A stretch of DNA of 8,179 nt from Chloroflexota bacterium (GTDB lineage: Bacteria > Chloroflexota > Dehalococcoidia > SHYB01): NCBI GenBank assembly GCA_016200725.1, contig JACQEE010000193.1, positions 1 through 8,179 on the forward strand. The letters run 5' to 3'. The translations under genes were made by a program, and so were the position numbers. Shown here one piece after another: positions 1 to 6,322 of this stretch. The notes beneath the pieces are model-generated. The model was not told where the DNA came from and did no database searches. It worked only from the letters and a program-made list of their open reading frames with translations. Numbering within the stretch: position 1 is the stretch's first letter; every line of letters begins with the position of its first letter.

Positions 1-2
1 AC

Positions 3-2018
3 CTCACGAACGCCGCGCGCGCCGGCAAACTCGATCCTGTCGTGGGACGGCACAAGGAAATCGAGCGCGTCATCCAGATCCTCAGCCGCCGCACTAAGAA
101 CAACCCCGTGCTCATCGGCGAGCCAGGTGTCGGCAAGACCGCTATCGTCGAAGCCCTCGCCCAGCGCATCGTGGCCAACGAAGTGCCCGAGACGCTGATG
201 GGCAAGCGCCTCGTCACCCTCGATATGGGTGCCCTCGTCGCCGGCACCAAGTACCGCGGCGAGTTCGAAGAGCGCCTGAAGAAGGTCATCGAAGAGATCA
301 AGTCATCAGGCAACTGCGTCCTCTTCATCGACGAGATGCACACCATGGTCGGCGCGGGCGCGGCCGAAGGCGCCGTCGATGCGGCCAATATCCTCAAGCC
401 GTCGCTCTCCCGTGGCGAACTCCAGACTATCGGCGCCACCACCCTCGACGAGTACCGCAAGTATGTCGAGCGTGACGCCGCCCTCGAGCGCCGCTTCCAG
501 CCCGTTACTGTCGACGAGCCTACGGTCGACGACACTATCCTGATCCTGAAAGGCATCAAGGCGCGCTACGAAGAGCACCACAAACTGACCATTACCGACG
601 AAGCGCTCCGCGCCGCCGCCACGCTCGCCTCGCGCTATATCCCCGACCGCTTCCTGCCCGACAAGGCCATCGACCTGATGGACGAGGCCGCGTCGCGTGT
701 GCGCATCAGGTCGTCGGCCACGCCGCTCTCCGTCAAGGAGGCGATGAAGGTCCTCGACACCGTGCGCAAGGAAAAGGAAGAGGCCATCGGCGGCCAGCAG
801 TACGAGGTTGCCGCCGAACTCCGCGACCGCGAGATCAAACTGAACGAGAAGCTGGAAGAGATGGAAAAGGGCTGGAAGACCGACCAGAAGGCCGAACTGC
901 CCATCGTCTCCGAGGAGACTATCGCTGAAGTCGTCGCGATGTGGACCGGCATCCCGGTCACCCGTCTCGCCACCGAGGAGACCGCGCGGCTGCTCCAGAT
1001 GGAGGAGTTCCTCCACAAGCGCATCGTCGGTCAGAACGAGGCGGTCAACATCGTCGCCAAGGCTATCCGCCGCTCTCGCGCCGGGCTGAAGAACCGCCGC
1101 CGCCCGACGGGCGTCTTCCTCTTCCTCGGCCCTACCGGCGTCGGCAAGACTGAACTCGTCCGCGTCCTCGCCGAGTTCATGTTCGGCAGCGAAGAGGCGA
1201 TGGTCCGCCTCGATATGTCGGAGTTCATGGAGCGGCACACCGTCGCCCGCCTTGTCGGCGCGCCTCCCGGCTACGTCGGCTACGACGAGGGTGGCCAGCT
1301 GACCGAGGCTGTGCGCCGCAAGTCCTACAGCGTGATCCTGCTCGATGAGATCGAGAAGGCCCATCCAGACGTCTTCAACATCCTCCTGCAGGTCTTCGAC
1401 GACGGTCACCTGACCGACGCCAAGGGCCGCAAGGTGGACTTCCGCAACGCGATCGTCGTCATGACGAGCAACATCGGCGCTGAACTCATCAAGCGCAACA
1501 TGACGATGGGCTTCTCGACCGGCGATGGCGACAAGGGAGCCATTCGCGAGTACGAAGCCATGAAGGAAAAGGTCACCGGAGAAGTGAAGCGCGTCTTCCG
1601 CCCCGAGTTCCTCAACCGTATCGACTCGCAGGTAGTCTTCCATGCATTGAACCCGGGACATATCAAGGAAATCGTGAGCTTGATGCTCACCGAGGTCTCC
1701 AAGGAACTGGTGGAGAAGGGCCTCAGCCTCAAGACGACAGAGGCTGCCAAGGAACTCCTGGCAACCAAGGGTTACGACCCCGCCTTCGGCGCCCGGCCCC
1801 TCCGCCGCACCATCCAGAACCTCGTGGAGGACCCGCTCTCCGACTCGCTGCTCCGTGGCGGCTACGCCCCCGGCGACATCGTCATTCTCGATGCCGCCGA
1901 TGGCGAAATCGTCCTCGGCAAAGAAAAGGCTCCGCCCCCGCCACCGCCTCCCGCTCCCGAGGCGGCAGCCGCCGGTGCGGGTGCAGGCGCCGGTGCGAGC
2001 AGCGACAAGCCCGCCTAG
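3..2018 (+). CDS. clpC: ATP-dependent Clp protease ATP-binding subunit ClpC (5' truncated)
   Basis: Class I Hsp100 AAA+ unfoldase, a hexamer that threads substrates into ClpP. The reading frame enters from the left edge (first full codon at 3, residues [16 protein letters not shown]), so the GTG at 42 is an internal valine codon. About 671 residues are visible; the N-terminal Clp-N domain (roughly 150 residues) lies outside. D1 has Walker A GEPGVGKT (117-140), Walker B VLFIDE (318-335) and the ERRF arginine-finger region near 486. A UVR-like segment with AAELRDREI (about 780-840) lies between the two ATPase domains and argues for ClpC over ClpA or ClpB. D2 has Walker A GPTGVGKT (1128-1151) and Walker B VILLDE (1332-1349). 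The tripeptide MGF (1506-1514) sits where ClpC carries its ClpP-docking loop (VGF/LGF in Firmicutes), so a ClpP partner is expected. The protein ends in an unusual Pro/Ala/Gly tail. No ctsR, mcsA or mcsB is visible. Confidence 0.96.
   Translation, partial: LTNAARAGKLDPVVGRHKEIERVIQILSRRTKNNPVLIGEPGVGKTAIVEALAQRIVANEVPETLMGKRLVTLDMGALVAGTKYRGEFEERLKKVIEEIKSSGNCVLFIDEMHTMVGAGAAEGAVDAANILKPSLSRGELQTIGATTLDEYRKYVERDAALERRFQPVTVDEPTVDDTILILKGIKARYEEHHKLTITDEALRAAATLASRYIPDRFLPDKAIDLMDEAASRVRIRSSATPLSVKEAMKVLDTVRKEKEEAIGGQQYEVAAELRDREIKLNEKLEEMEKGWKTDQKAELPIVSEETIAEVVAMWTGIPVTRLATEETARLLQMEEFLHKRIVGQNEAVNIVAKAIRRSRAGLKNRRRPTGVFLFLGPTGVGKTELVRVLAEFMFGSEEAMVRLDMSEFMERHTVARLVGAPPGYVGYDEGGQLTEAVRRKSYSVILLDEIEKAHPDVFNILLQVFDDGHLTDAKGRKVDFRNAIVVMTSNIGAELIKRNMTMGFSTGDGDKGAIREYEAMKEKVTGEVKRVFRPEFLNRIDSQVVFHALNPGHIKEIVSLMLTEVSKELVEKGLSLKTTEAAKELLATKGYDPAFGARPLRRTIQNLVEDPLSDSLLRGGYAPGDIVILDAADGEIVLGKEKAPPPPPPPAPEAAAAGAGAGAGASSDKPA
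1929..2015 (+). other. Low-complexity Pro/Ala/Gly C-terminal tail of ClpC
   Basis: After the conserved D2 small domain (which ends near GEIVLGKEK) the protein continues for about 29 residues: a run of seven prolines, then Ala-rich sequence, four Gly-Ala steps and SSDKPA. It is probably disordered. Most ClpC proteins end in a short charged or polar tail, so this looks lineage-specific. The function is unknown. Confidence 0.8.
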
Positions 2019-2048
2019 ACGCTTCGCCTTTACCTAACGGCTTATACT

Positions 2049-2081
2049 ACGGGCCAGGGCCTTCCCTGGCCCGTAATTTTT
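2049..2081 (+). terminator. Intrinsic terminator of clpC
   Basis: A perfect 11-bp GC-rich stem (ACGGGCCAGGG, 2049-2059, with CCCTGGCCCGT, 2064-2074) closes on a CCTT tetraloop and is followed by AATTTTT (2075-2081). It lies 30 bases after the clpC stop codon. This is a textbook Rho-independent terminator for clpC transcripts. It ends only 3 bases before the ATG of the next gene, so the T-tract is also that gene's immediate upstream region. Confidence 0.92.
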
Positions 2082-2084
2082 GAT
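2074..2084 (+). promoter_or_regulatory. Possible leaderless -10 inside the terminator T-tract
   Basis: The ATG at 2085 has no Shine-Dalgarno: the 20 bases before it are the terminator's 3' arm and T-tract. TAATTT (2074-2079, a TANNNT match) ends 5 bases before the ATG and could act as a -10 for a leaderless transcript. No good -35 is seen. An alternative -10, TATACT (2043-2048), would start RNA inside the terminator stem. Read-through from clpC is a third possibility. Confidence 0.25.
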
Positions 2085-2549
2085 ATGAATCCCATCCACT
2101 ACCAACTCCAACGCAACGTTGACGGCGAAACGCTACTCGCTGCTCTTGCTGCCCGATTGCCACTTGAGGCAACGACTCTAGGACAGAAAGGTTGGCGCCT
2201 TCAATACCATGAACCCAGGCGCCTCCGCTACGTAAGACCGTTGCCCGCGACCACCCTCGGCAAAACCAAGAGTGCCGCAGCGGATGTCACCAACTTCGTT
2301 ATCGCAGCCGCCTTAGAATTCGTCGTGACCGGTCTACCCTTACCGCTTCCCTGGCCAGATAGGCAACCCAACTCCACTGCTGATCAGGCATACGTGGCTG
2401 CCGCGGTCGTCGAGAGAGATGGCGCAGAGGCCGTGGTAGTCGAAGCGGTAGGGAGCGGTGCCGCCGAACTTGCCAAGCACACCCTTGAGGCGTTGCGCGG
2501 GGCGGCCATTGCCGAGTTGCGTCACGCCGCCCGAAGTGCTTCAACATGA
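2085..2549 (+). CDS. Hypothetical protein, first of a tandem paralogous pair
   Basis: A 154-residue protein that I do not recognise. No signal peptide, metal motif or clear membrane helix is visible; residues 70-88 are hydrophobic but run into a proline-rich stretch (LPLPLPWP). It is clearly a paralogue of the next gene. The first 37 residues agree at 19 positions without gaps (MNP..Y.L, then G.TL.AAL.A.LP.EA..LG...W), and residues 102-130 align to residues 142-170 of the neighbour (10 of 29 identical). The middle is about 40 residues shorter than in the neighbour. Its stop codon overlaps the next start as ATGA, implying translational coupling. Its first 240 bases are about 58% GC by hand count, lower than the genes around it, and it uses more A/T-ending codons, which suggests relaxed selection or a different history. 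The start is supported by the alignment of both N-termini at MNP. Confidence 0.72.
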   Translation: MNPIHYQLQRNVDGETLLAALAARLPLEATTLGQKGWRLQYHEPRRLRYVRPLPATTLGKTKSAAADVTNFVIAAALEFVVTGLPLPLPWPDRQPNSTADQAYVAAAVVERDGAEAVVVEAVGSGAAELAKHTLEALRGAAIAELRHAARSAST

Positions 2550-3142
2550 ACCCTACACAGTACCGCCTCGAACACGCTACCTCCGGCGACACCCTCGTCG
2601 CCGCGCTCCAGGCGCACTTGCCTACCGAGGCGATCGCCCTCGGCCACCGCGACTGGGTCATCGCCCGTGGCGGCAAGTGGTCCTTCCGCATGCTCCGCGT
2701 CAACCCCGTGCCGCTTTCCACGCGACTCCTGCGCCTGCCCCTCAACTCTGCGAAGTGGCTCATCGAAGCCATCGCCTCCTCTCTCTACCGCCAGCGCCGC
2801 ATCGACATGACGATGATGACACAGCCTCTCGCTGCCATGTACGTTCTCGAGAAGGACGGACGCCTTGTGCAACCGAATGTTGGCCGCCTCAGCGATAGCA
2901 ACTTCGCTGCTCTCACCGACGAGTCCCATGAATCGCGACTCCACCGCCTCGTCGAAGATGGCAAGGCCGACTACCTCGCCGTCGCCGCGCAGCCCAAGGG
3001 CGATGGCTGCGAGTTGCTAATCGAGGCCCGTGGCGCCAACGCCGCCGCCCTCGCCGAGCGCCTCGCCGCCTGGGCCGAAAAGGCCCGCGACGGCGAAGTG
3101 CAACAGATGTCCAGGCGGGTGCCTTCTTCTCCCAACCCCTAA
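2546..3142 (+). CDS. Hypothetical protein, second of a tandem paralogous pair
   Basis: A 198-residue protein of unknown function. The start ATG (2546-2548) overlaps the upstream TGA as ATGA, with no obvious Shine-Dalgarno of its own, so coupled translation is likely. The N-terminal 37 residues and a C-terminal block (YLAVAAQPKGDG, then LIEARGANAAALAERLAAW, about residues 143-176) match the upstream paralogue. Residues about 98-137, which include LEKDGRLVQPNVGRLSD, have no counterpart there. There is no signal peptide or transmembrane helix; predicted character is mixed alpha/beta with a helical C-terminus. The last residues (SPNP) and the TAA stop lie within the left arm of the palindromic element that begins near 3136, so the native C-terminus may have been replaced by the repeat. 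A link to clpC is possible by position only, because a terminator separates them. Confidence 0.78.
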   Translation: MNPTQYRLEHATSGDTLVAALQAHLPTEAIALGHRDWVIARGGKWSFRMLRVNPVPLSTRLLRLPLNSAKWLIEAIASSLYRQRRIDMTMMTQPLAAMYVLEKDGRLVQPNVGRLSDSNFAALTDESHESRLHRLVEDGKADYLAVAAQPKGDGCELLIEARGANAAALAERLAAWAEKARDGEVQQMSRRVPSSPNP

Positions 3143-3145
3143 CCC

Positions 3146-3180
3146 TTGCCCCCTCTCCCTCCCCTGCTATAATCCCGCCA
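3146..3180 (+). promoter_or_regulatory. Extended -10 promoter for the DUF35-thiolase operon
   Basis: TATAAT (3168-3173) is a perfect -10 hexamer preceded by TGC (3165-3167), making an extended -10. TTGCCC (3146-3151) matches the -35 consensus at four of six positions with a 16-bp spacer. The start of transcription would be near 3180, giving a leader of about 53 bases that contains the 3197-3219 hairpin and the Shine-Dalgarno. The promoter lies wholly inside the palindromic element. Confidence 0.65.
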
Positions 3181-3196
3181 TCTTGCGCCATATCTT

Positions 3197-3226
3197 CCCC
3201 TTCCCTCTCAGGGAAGGGGCCAGGGG
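3197..3226 (+). promoter_or_regulatory. Leader hairpin next to the Shine-Dalgarno AGGGG
   Basis: The perfect stem 3197-3206/3210-3219 ends 2 bases before the ribosome-binding sequence AGGGG (3222-3226), which lies 6 bases before the TTG start at 3233. CCCCT in the left arm (3197-3201) could alternatively pair with AGGGG, so the leader could in principle hide the binding site. No T-tract follows, so it is not a classical terminator. Any regulatory effect is inferred. Confidence 0.45.
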
Positions 3227-3232
3227 TTAGGT

Positions 3233-3652
3233 TTGACTACGATCCCCAAGCCGTTGCCCGCTCCCGACGCCTCGACCAAGTTCTATTGGGAGTCTGCGAA
3301 GCGGCACAAACTTGCCATCCTGCGCTGCAAGCAGTGCAGCACCTTCATCCATCCGCCGCGCCCTATGTGCCGCACCTGCCAGTCGAGCGACCTCGCGCCC
3401 TTCGAGGTGAGCGGCCGCGGCAAGGTCTACACCTTCACCAAGACGCACTACATCTACCACCCGGCCTTCCAACCCAAGGTGCCTTACGTGGTCGCCCTCG
3501 TCGAGCTCGACGACGACCCCTCCGTGCGTATCGTCTCCAACATCGTCGATTGCCCCGCGGATGAGGTGCGCATCGGCATGCCCGTCGAGGTCACGTTCGA
3601 GGACATCTCGCCCGAAGTGTCGCTGCCGCAGTTCCGTCCGGTGAAGGGATAG
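3233..3652 (+). CDS. DUF35 / zinc-ribbon OB-fold acyl-CoA-binding partner protein
   Basis: A 139-residue Zn-ribbon plus OB-fold (DUF35) protein. A short N-terminal helix (FYWESAKRHKL) is typical of the family. A rubredoxin-like zinc ribbon follows, with Cys32, Cys35, Cys46 and Cys49 (CKQC and CRTC). The OB-fold domain runs from about residue 50 to 130 (GRGKVYTFTKTHYIYHPAF, PYVVALVELDD, GMPVEVTFE). In characterised cases such proteins bind a thiolase-fold partner and act as an acyl-CoA-binding subunit or scaffold, for example in archaeal thiolase/HMG-CoA synthase complexes and in the steroid side-chain aldolase Ltp2 with ChsH2. The start is TTG at 3233; no ATG or GTG occurs nearby in frame, and AGGGG lies 6 bases upstream. 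It is followed 4 bases later by a thiolase-fold gene, the expected partner. Confidence 0.9.
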   Translation: MTTIPKPLPAPDASTKFYWESAKRHKLAILRCKQCSTFIHPPRPMCRTCQSSDLAPFEVSGRGKVYTFTKTHYIYHPAFQPKVPYVVALVELDDDPSVRIVSNIVDCPADEVRIGMPVEVTFEDISPEVSLPQFRPVKG

Positions 3653-3656
3653 CCGC

Positions 3657-4802
3657 ATGCACCCAGGACGCAAACTCGCCATCTGCGGCGTCGGCTACTC
3701 GCCCGTGAGCCGCAAGTCCGGCCTCTCCATCCTCCAGCACGCCCTGCTCGCCTCGAAGGCCGCCATCGAGGACGCCGGCCTCAAGCCCACCGATGTCGAC
3801 GGCCTCGCTCAGTACGGCTTCCCCTACGAGATGGTGACCACCTGGGACGTCTCCGAGTCCCTCGGCATCGGCGACCTCCAGTGGTACTGCGACATGGTGG
3901 CTACCGGCCCGGCGGGCATCGCGGGCGTCCTCGACGCCTGTGCTGCCGTGGCCTCCGGCTCCTGCGAGGTCGCCCTCGCCTATCGCACGGTGACCGTCGC
4001 TGGCGGCCACAGCGCCGGTCGCGCGCCGCAGACGCACGCGGGCGGCCCAGCGCAGTTCAGCGTCCCCTACGGCAACTTCGCCGCGACCCAGTGGATCGCG
4101 ATGTACATGCAGCGCCACATGCACGTCTACGGCACGAAGCCGGAGCACTTCGGCGCTCTCGCCGTCGCCCAGCGCGAGTACGCCGTGCATAACGAGCGCG
4201 CCATCATGCGCAAGCCCATCACGATGGAGGACTACCTCGCCGCGCGCTACATCAGCGACCCCTTGCGCCTCCTCGACTGCGACCTGCCCGTCGATGGCGC
4301 CGGCGCGGTGATCGTCACCACCCTCGACCGCGCGAAGTACCTGCGCAAGAAGCCCATCCAGATCGACGCCTGGGCGCTCGGCACCGGCGGACGCCCTGAC
4401 TGGTTCCAGTGGCCCGACATGACCACGATGGGCACCCACATCGCCGCGAAGAACATGTGGCGCCGCTCGCAGTTCAAGCCGTCCGACGTGCACACCGCGA
4501 ATCTCTACGACGGTTTCACCATCATCACCTTCAACTGGCTCGAGGCGCTCGGCTTCGTCAAGCCCGGCGAGGCTGGCCCGTTCGTCGCCGCCGGCCAGAC
4601 GCGACTCGGCGGCAAGTTGCCGCTCAACACCAACGGCGGCATGCTCAACATCGGCCGCGTCCACGGCATCAGCCACGTCATCGAAGGCGTCGAGCAACTC
4701 CGCGGCGAGTCGGGCCAGCGACAGGTCAAGAACGCCAAGATCGCCGTCGCTGCCAACGGCGGCGGCCCCATGGCCGGCTGCCTGGTGATGTTCACCGACT
4801 AG
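3657..4802 (+). CDS. Thiolase-fold protein lacking both catalytic cysteines (SCP-x/Ltp2-like)
   Basis: A 381-residue thiolase-superfamily protein of the lipid-transfer/SCP-x branch. The N-terminal domain starts with AICGVGYSPV and IEDAGLKPTDVDG. Where classical thiolases have the nucleophile in a C-x-S-G motif, this protein has G84-P-A-G. At the C-terminus, where C-x-GGG is usual, it has A366-N-GGG. The histidine of the GHISG-type motif is kept (H336, GRVHG), as are the branch signatures NLYDGF (Tyr284), NTNGGML and IEGVEQLRGESGQRQV. Loss of both cysteines rules out ordinary thiolysis. Ltp2-type aldolases, which cleave side-chain acyl-CoAs with a DUF35 partner, are Cys-less in the same way, so an aldolase/retro-aldolase role is plausible; the substrate is unknown. 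AAGGG (3644-3648) provides the Shine-Dalgarno 8 bases before ATG. It is cotranscribed with the DUF35 gene. Its stop shares CTAG (4799-4802) with the convergent gene. Confidence 0.9.
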   Translation: MHPGRKLAICGVGYSPVSRKSGLSILQHALLASKAAIEDAGLKPTDVDGLAQYGFPYEMVTTWDVSESLGIGDLQWYCDMVATGPAGIAGVLDACAAVASGSCEVALAYRTVTVAGGHSAGRAPQTHAGGPAQFSVPYGNFAATQWIAMYMQRHMHVYGTKPEHFGALAVAQREYAVHNERAIMRKPITMEDYLAARYISDPLRLLDCDLPVDGAGAVIVTTLDRAKYLRKKPIQIDAWALGTGGRPDWFQWPDMTTMGTHIAAKNMWRRSQFKPSDVHTANLYDGFTIITFNWLEALGFVKPGEAGPFVAAGQTRLGGKLPLNTNGGMLNIGRVHGISHVIEGVEQLRGESGQRQVKNAKIAVAANGGGPMAGCLVMFTD

Positions 4803-6232
4803 CGGGAGAACGTCACCGCCGCCGACGTCAGCGCGAACGGCCCCGCCCCACACGCCGCGACCGTCCGACCATCGACTGTCACCTTGGCCCCACCTTCGCT
4901 TAGTCGCAGCAAGATTGTCCCGCCATTGCGGTTGCTGTTCGCATGTGCGAAGAAATCCCGCTCGAGTCCGTAGAAGTTCTCGAAGCAGTAGACCTGCTCG
5001 TCCCGGATGTCGCTGAACCGGCGGTTCACCAACCCCGAGTCGCGCGGCTCGAAGATATAGGCAGCGCCGCGGAGTCCGGGCACCGATGTCCCCATCGAGA
5101 ACTCGCCGAGTTGCGACGTGAACATGTTCGGGCCCAGGTACAGGTTCGGTGCCTCGCTGAACTGCTGCTGCACCGGCGCGAACCACCGCCCCTGCGCCGT
5201 CCCTGGCATGTCGCTGTAGAACAGCCCGCACTTCGGCTCCTCCGTGCGACGCACCGTTAGCGTGAAGTCGATGAACAGGTCAATGATCTTCGCGCGCTCG
5301 TCAGCCGCGAGGTACTCCAGCGGACACGCCGTGTAGCACATCCCGTAGATGTTCTGGTCGCGACCGCTGCTCCCGCACCAGCGATCCGGATTCGCGAAGG
5401 CCGACCGTCCCGTCGCGAGGCGATAGTCGCGGACACCCATGTCCAGCCCGCCGACGCCGCCGAGCGTATCGCCCGTCGTGCCGATCTGCTCGCCCGCCTT
5501 CACCGTCACGCGCACTGGGAACTGGCAGAACTTCTCGTTGCCCGTCCCTTGCGGCACGCACGACTGCGCCTTCAGCGCTGCTACCAGTCCTGGATGCGTC
5601 AGCGACCGCACGTGGTGGAAATACCCCACGAGTCCGTCGCACACGACGAAGGTCAGCGTGTAGTCCGTGTAGTCCGTCTTGCGGGCGATCGTGTCGTAGT
5701 GCCGCAGCGCGATGTTGTCGAACACCATGTCCCCCGGCGCGAAGATTGGCGACTCGATGTCGTTTGGGTTCGCATCGTTCTTCACGTAGAAGTACATGTG
5801 CGGCGTCGGGAACACATGGTCCGGTGGCACGAGGCTGCCGATGGGGTTCAGGTTGCGGATGTTCTCCACGCGCACCGGCGAGACCGAGAGCGGCGTCGCC
5901 CCGCACGGTGGAGCCTTCGCCGTGGCGGGTGGCTGCGGCGTGCGAGTGGCTGTCGGCACCGGCGTAGCCGTGGGGGGACGCGTCGCCGTAGGCAGGGGCG
6001 TATCGGTGGGAACCCGAGTTGATGTAGGCGCCAGTGTGACCGTCGGCGGCCGCGTCGCCGTCGCTGCGATTGCCGGTGTGCCCAACGGTTCGCCGATGGG
6101 TGTCGCCAGAATTGTCGCGCTCGGCAACCGTGTGCTCGTCGCCGCTGGCGACGCCTCCGGCACACTCCCGCTTGAGCATGCAACAGCGAGTCCCAGGAGG
6201 ACTGCCATCGCCGCCATCAACCGAGTGCGCAT
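4799..6232 (-). CDS. Secreted lipoprotein with T/P-repeat linker and M23-like (LytM) domain
   Basis: A 477-residue lipoprotein. The signal peptide MRTRLMAAMAVLLGLAVAC ends in a signal peptidase II site with Cys19 as lipid anchor. A Ser/Thr/Pro/Ala-rich linker (about 20-108) holds four 12-residue repeats. From about 115 to 270 the pattern recalls the M23 beta-barrel: SPIFAPGDMV, then DGLVGYFHHV (like the dG..tyYgHL strand), then VKAGEQIGTTGDTLGG and GLDMGV where active enzymes have HLHFEV. The HxH pair is thus replaced by G-L-D, so peptidase activity is unlikely; a binding role is inferred. The remaining roughly 200 residues hold several Cys (for example WCGSSG, MCYTAC, CGLFYSD, YCFENF) and end in a beta-rich segment (TILLRLSEGGAKVTVDGRTVAAC). 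No Shine-Dalgarno is seen before the ATG. Family membership is uncertain; secretion is well supported. Confidence 0.88.
   Translation of the reverse strand: MRTRLMAAMAVLLGLAVACSSGSVPEASPAATSTRLPSATILATPIGEPLGTPAIAATATRPPTVTLAPTSTRVPTDTPLPTATRPPTATPVPTATRTPQPPATAKAPPCGATPLSVSPVRVENIRNLNPIGSLVPPDHVFPTPHMYFYVKNDANPNDIESPIFAPGDMVFDNIALRHYDTIARKTDYTDYTLTFVVCDGLVGYFHHVRSLTHPGLVAALKAQSCVPQGTGNEKFCQFPVRVTVKAGEQIGTTGDTLGGVGGLDMGVRDYRLATGRSAFANPDRWCGSSGRDQNIYGMCYTACPLEYLAADERAKIIDLFIDFTLTVRRTEEPKCGLFYSDMPGTAQGRWFAPVQQQFSEAPNLYLGPNMFTSQLGEFSMGTSVPGLRGAAYIFEPRDSGLVNRRFSDIRDEQVYCFENFYGLERDFFAHANSNRNGGTILLRLSEGGAKVTVDGRTVAACGAGPFALTSAAVTFSR
5918..6061 (-). repeat. Four 12-residue (36-base) tandem repeats in the lipoprotein linker
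   Basis: Residues 58-105 divide exactly into four units of 12: TATRPPTVTLAP, TSTRVPTDTPLP, TATRPPTATPVP and TATRTPQPPATA. The consensus is T-[AS]-T-R-x-P-T-x-T-x-x-P, with the last unit diverged. This is a flexible, wall- or periplasm-spanning type of linker. The DNA repeats have drifted at synonymous sites, so the array does not look freshly expanded. Confidence 0.85.
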
Positions 6233-6240
6233 GATGAATG

Positions 6241-6267
6241 ATGAAAACTATGGCAGGTCGATGTCAA
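6241..6267 (-). promoter_or_regulatory. Candidate promoter of the lipoprotein gene
   Basis: On the minus strand a perfect -35 TTGACA (plus-strand TGTCAA, 6262-6267) is followed after 15 bases by TTTCAT (6246-6241), a four-of-six -10 match. Transcription would start near 6234, almost at the ATG (6232), so the mRNA would be nearly leaderless. The spacer is short, so this is tentative. Confidence 0.4.
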
Positions 6268-6322
6268 CCCCTTGCCATCCCCGCCTTGCGCCTGCGACGC
6301 CTACTGCGCCACTATCCTCCAC

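Larger units (their letters stand above)
3136..3231. repeat. GC-rich palindromic intergenic element
   Basis: The ends are inverted repeats: CCTAACCC (3138-3145) against GGGTTAGG (3224-3231). The similarity continues inward: CCTAACCCTTGCCCCCTC (from 3138) resembles the complement of 3210-3231, with about two mismatches and one gap. Within it lies a perfect 10-bp hairpin with a 3-base loop (CCCCTTCCCT, 3197-3206; AGGGAAGGGG, 3210-3219). The composition (pure C/T runs facing pure G/A runs) is unlike the flanking genes and resembles short mobile palindromic elements of the REP or MITE type. Copy number cannot be judged from one window. No transposase is nearby. Confidence 0.6.

Noticed and set aside
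42..44. GTG as the start of clpC
   Set aside because: The frame is open to the left edge and encodes conserved family sequence (GKLDPVVGR), so the codon is internal.
306..1661. 451-codon open frame on the minus strand opposite clpC
   Set aside because: It lies fully inside a gene with every ClpC motif. Its product is an Asp/Leu/Val/Arg-rich shadow with no recognisable domain, a known artefact of GC-rich codon bias.
3197..3219. The perfect hairpin read as a terminator for the upstream unknown gene
   Set aside because: No T-tract follows on either strand, and the hairpin lies downstream of a strong promoter, in the leader of the next gene.
3591..5231. 546-codon open frame on the minus strand spanning the thiolase and the lipoprotein 3' end
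   Set aside because: It crosses two well-supported genes, is Ala/Arg/Gly/Val-rich without motifs, and has no start signal. It is a shadow of GC-rich codon usage.
6238..6322. Upstream ATGs (6238, 6272) as starts for the ImmA-like gene
   Set aside because: The sequence they would add (for example Arg-rich LRLRRLLRHYPPHAH) is not family-like, while the match to the family begins at MPTRAQR (6323).
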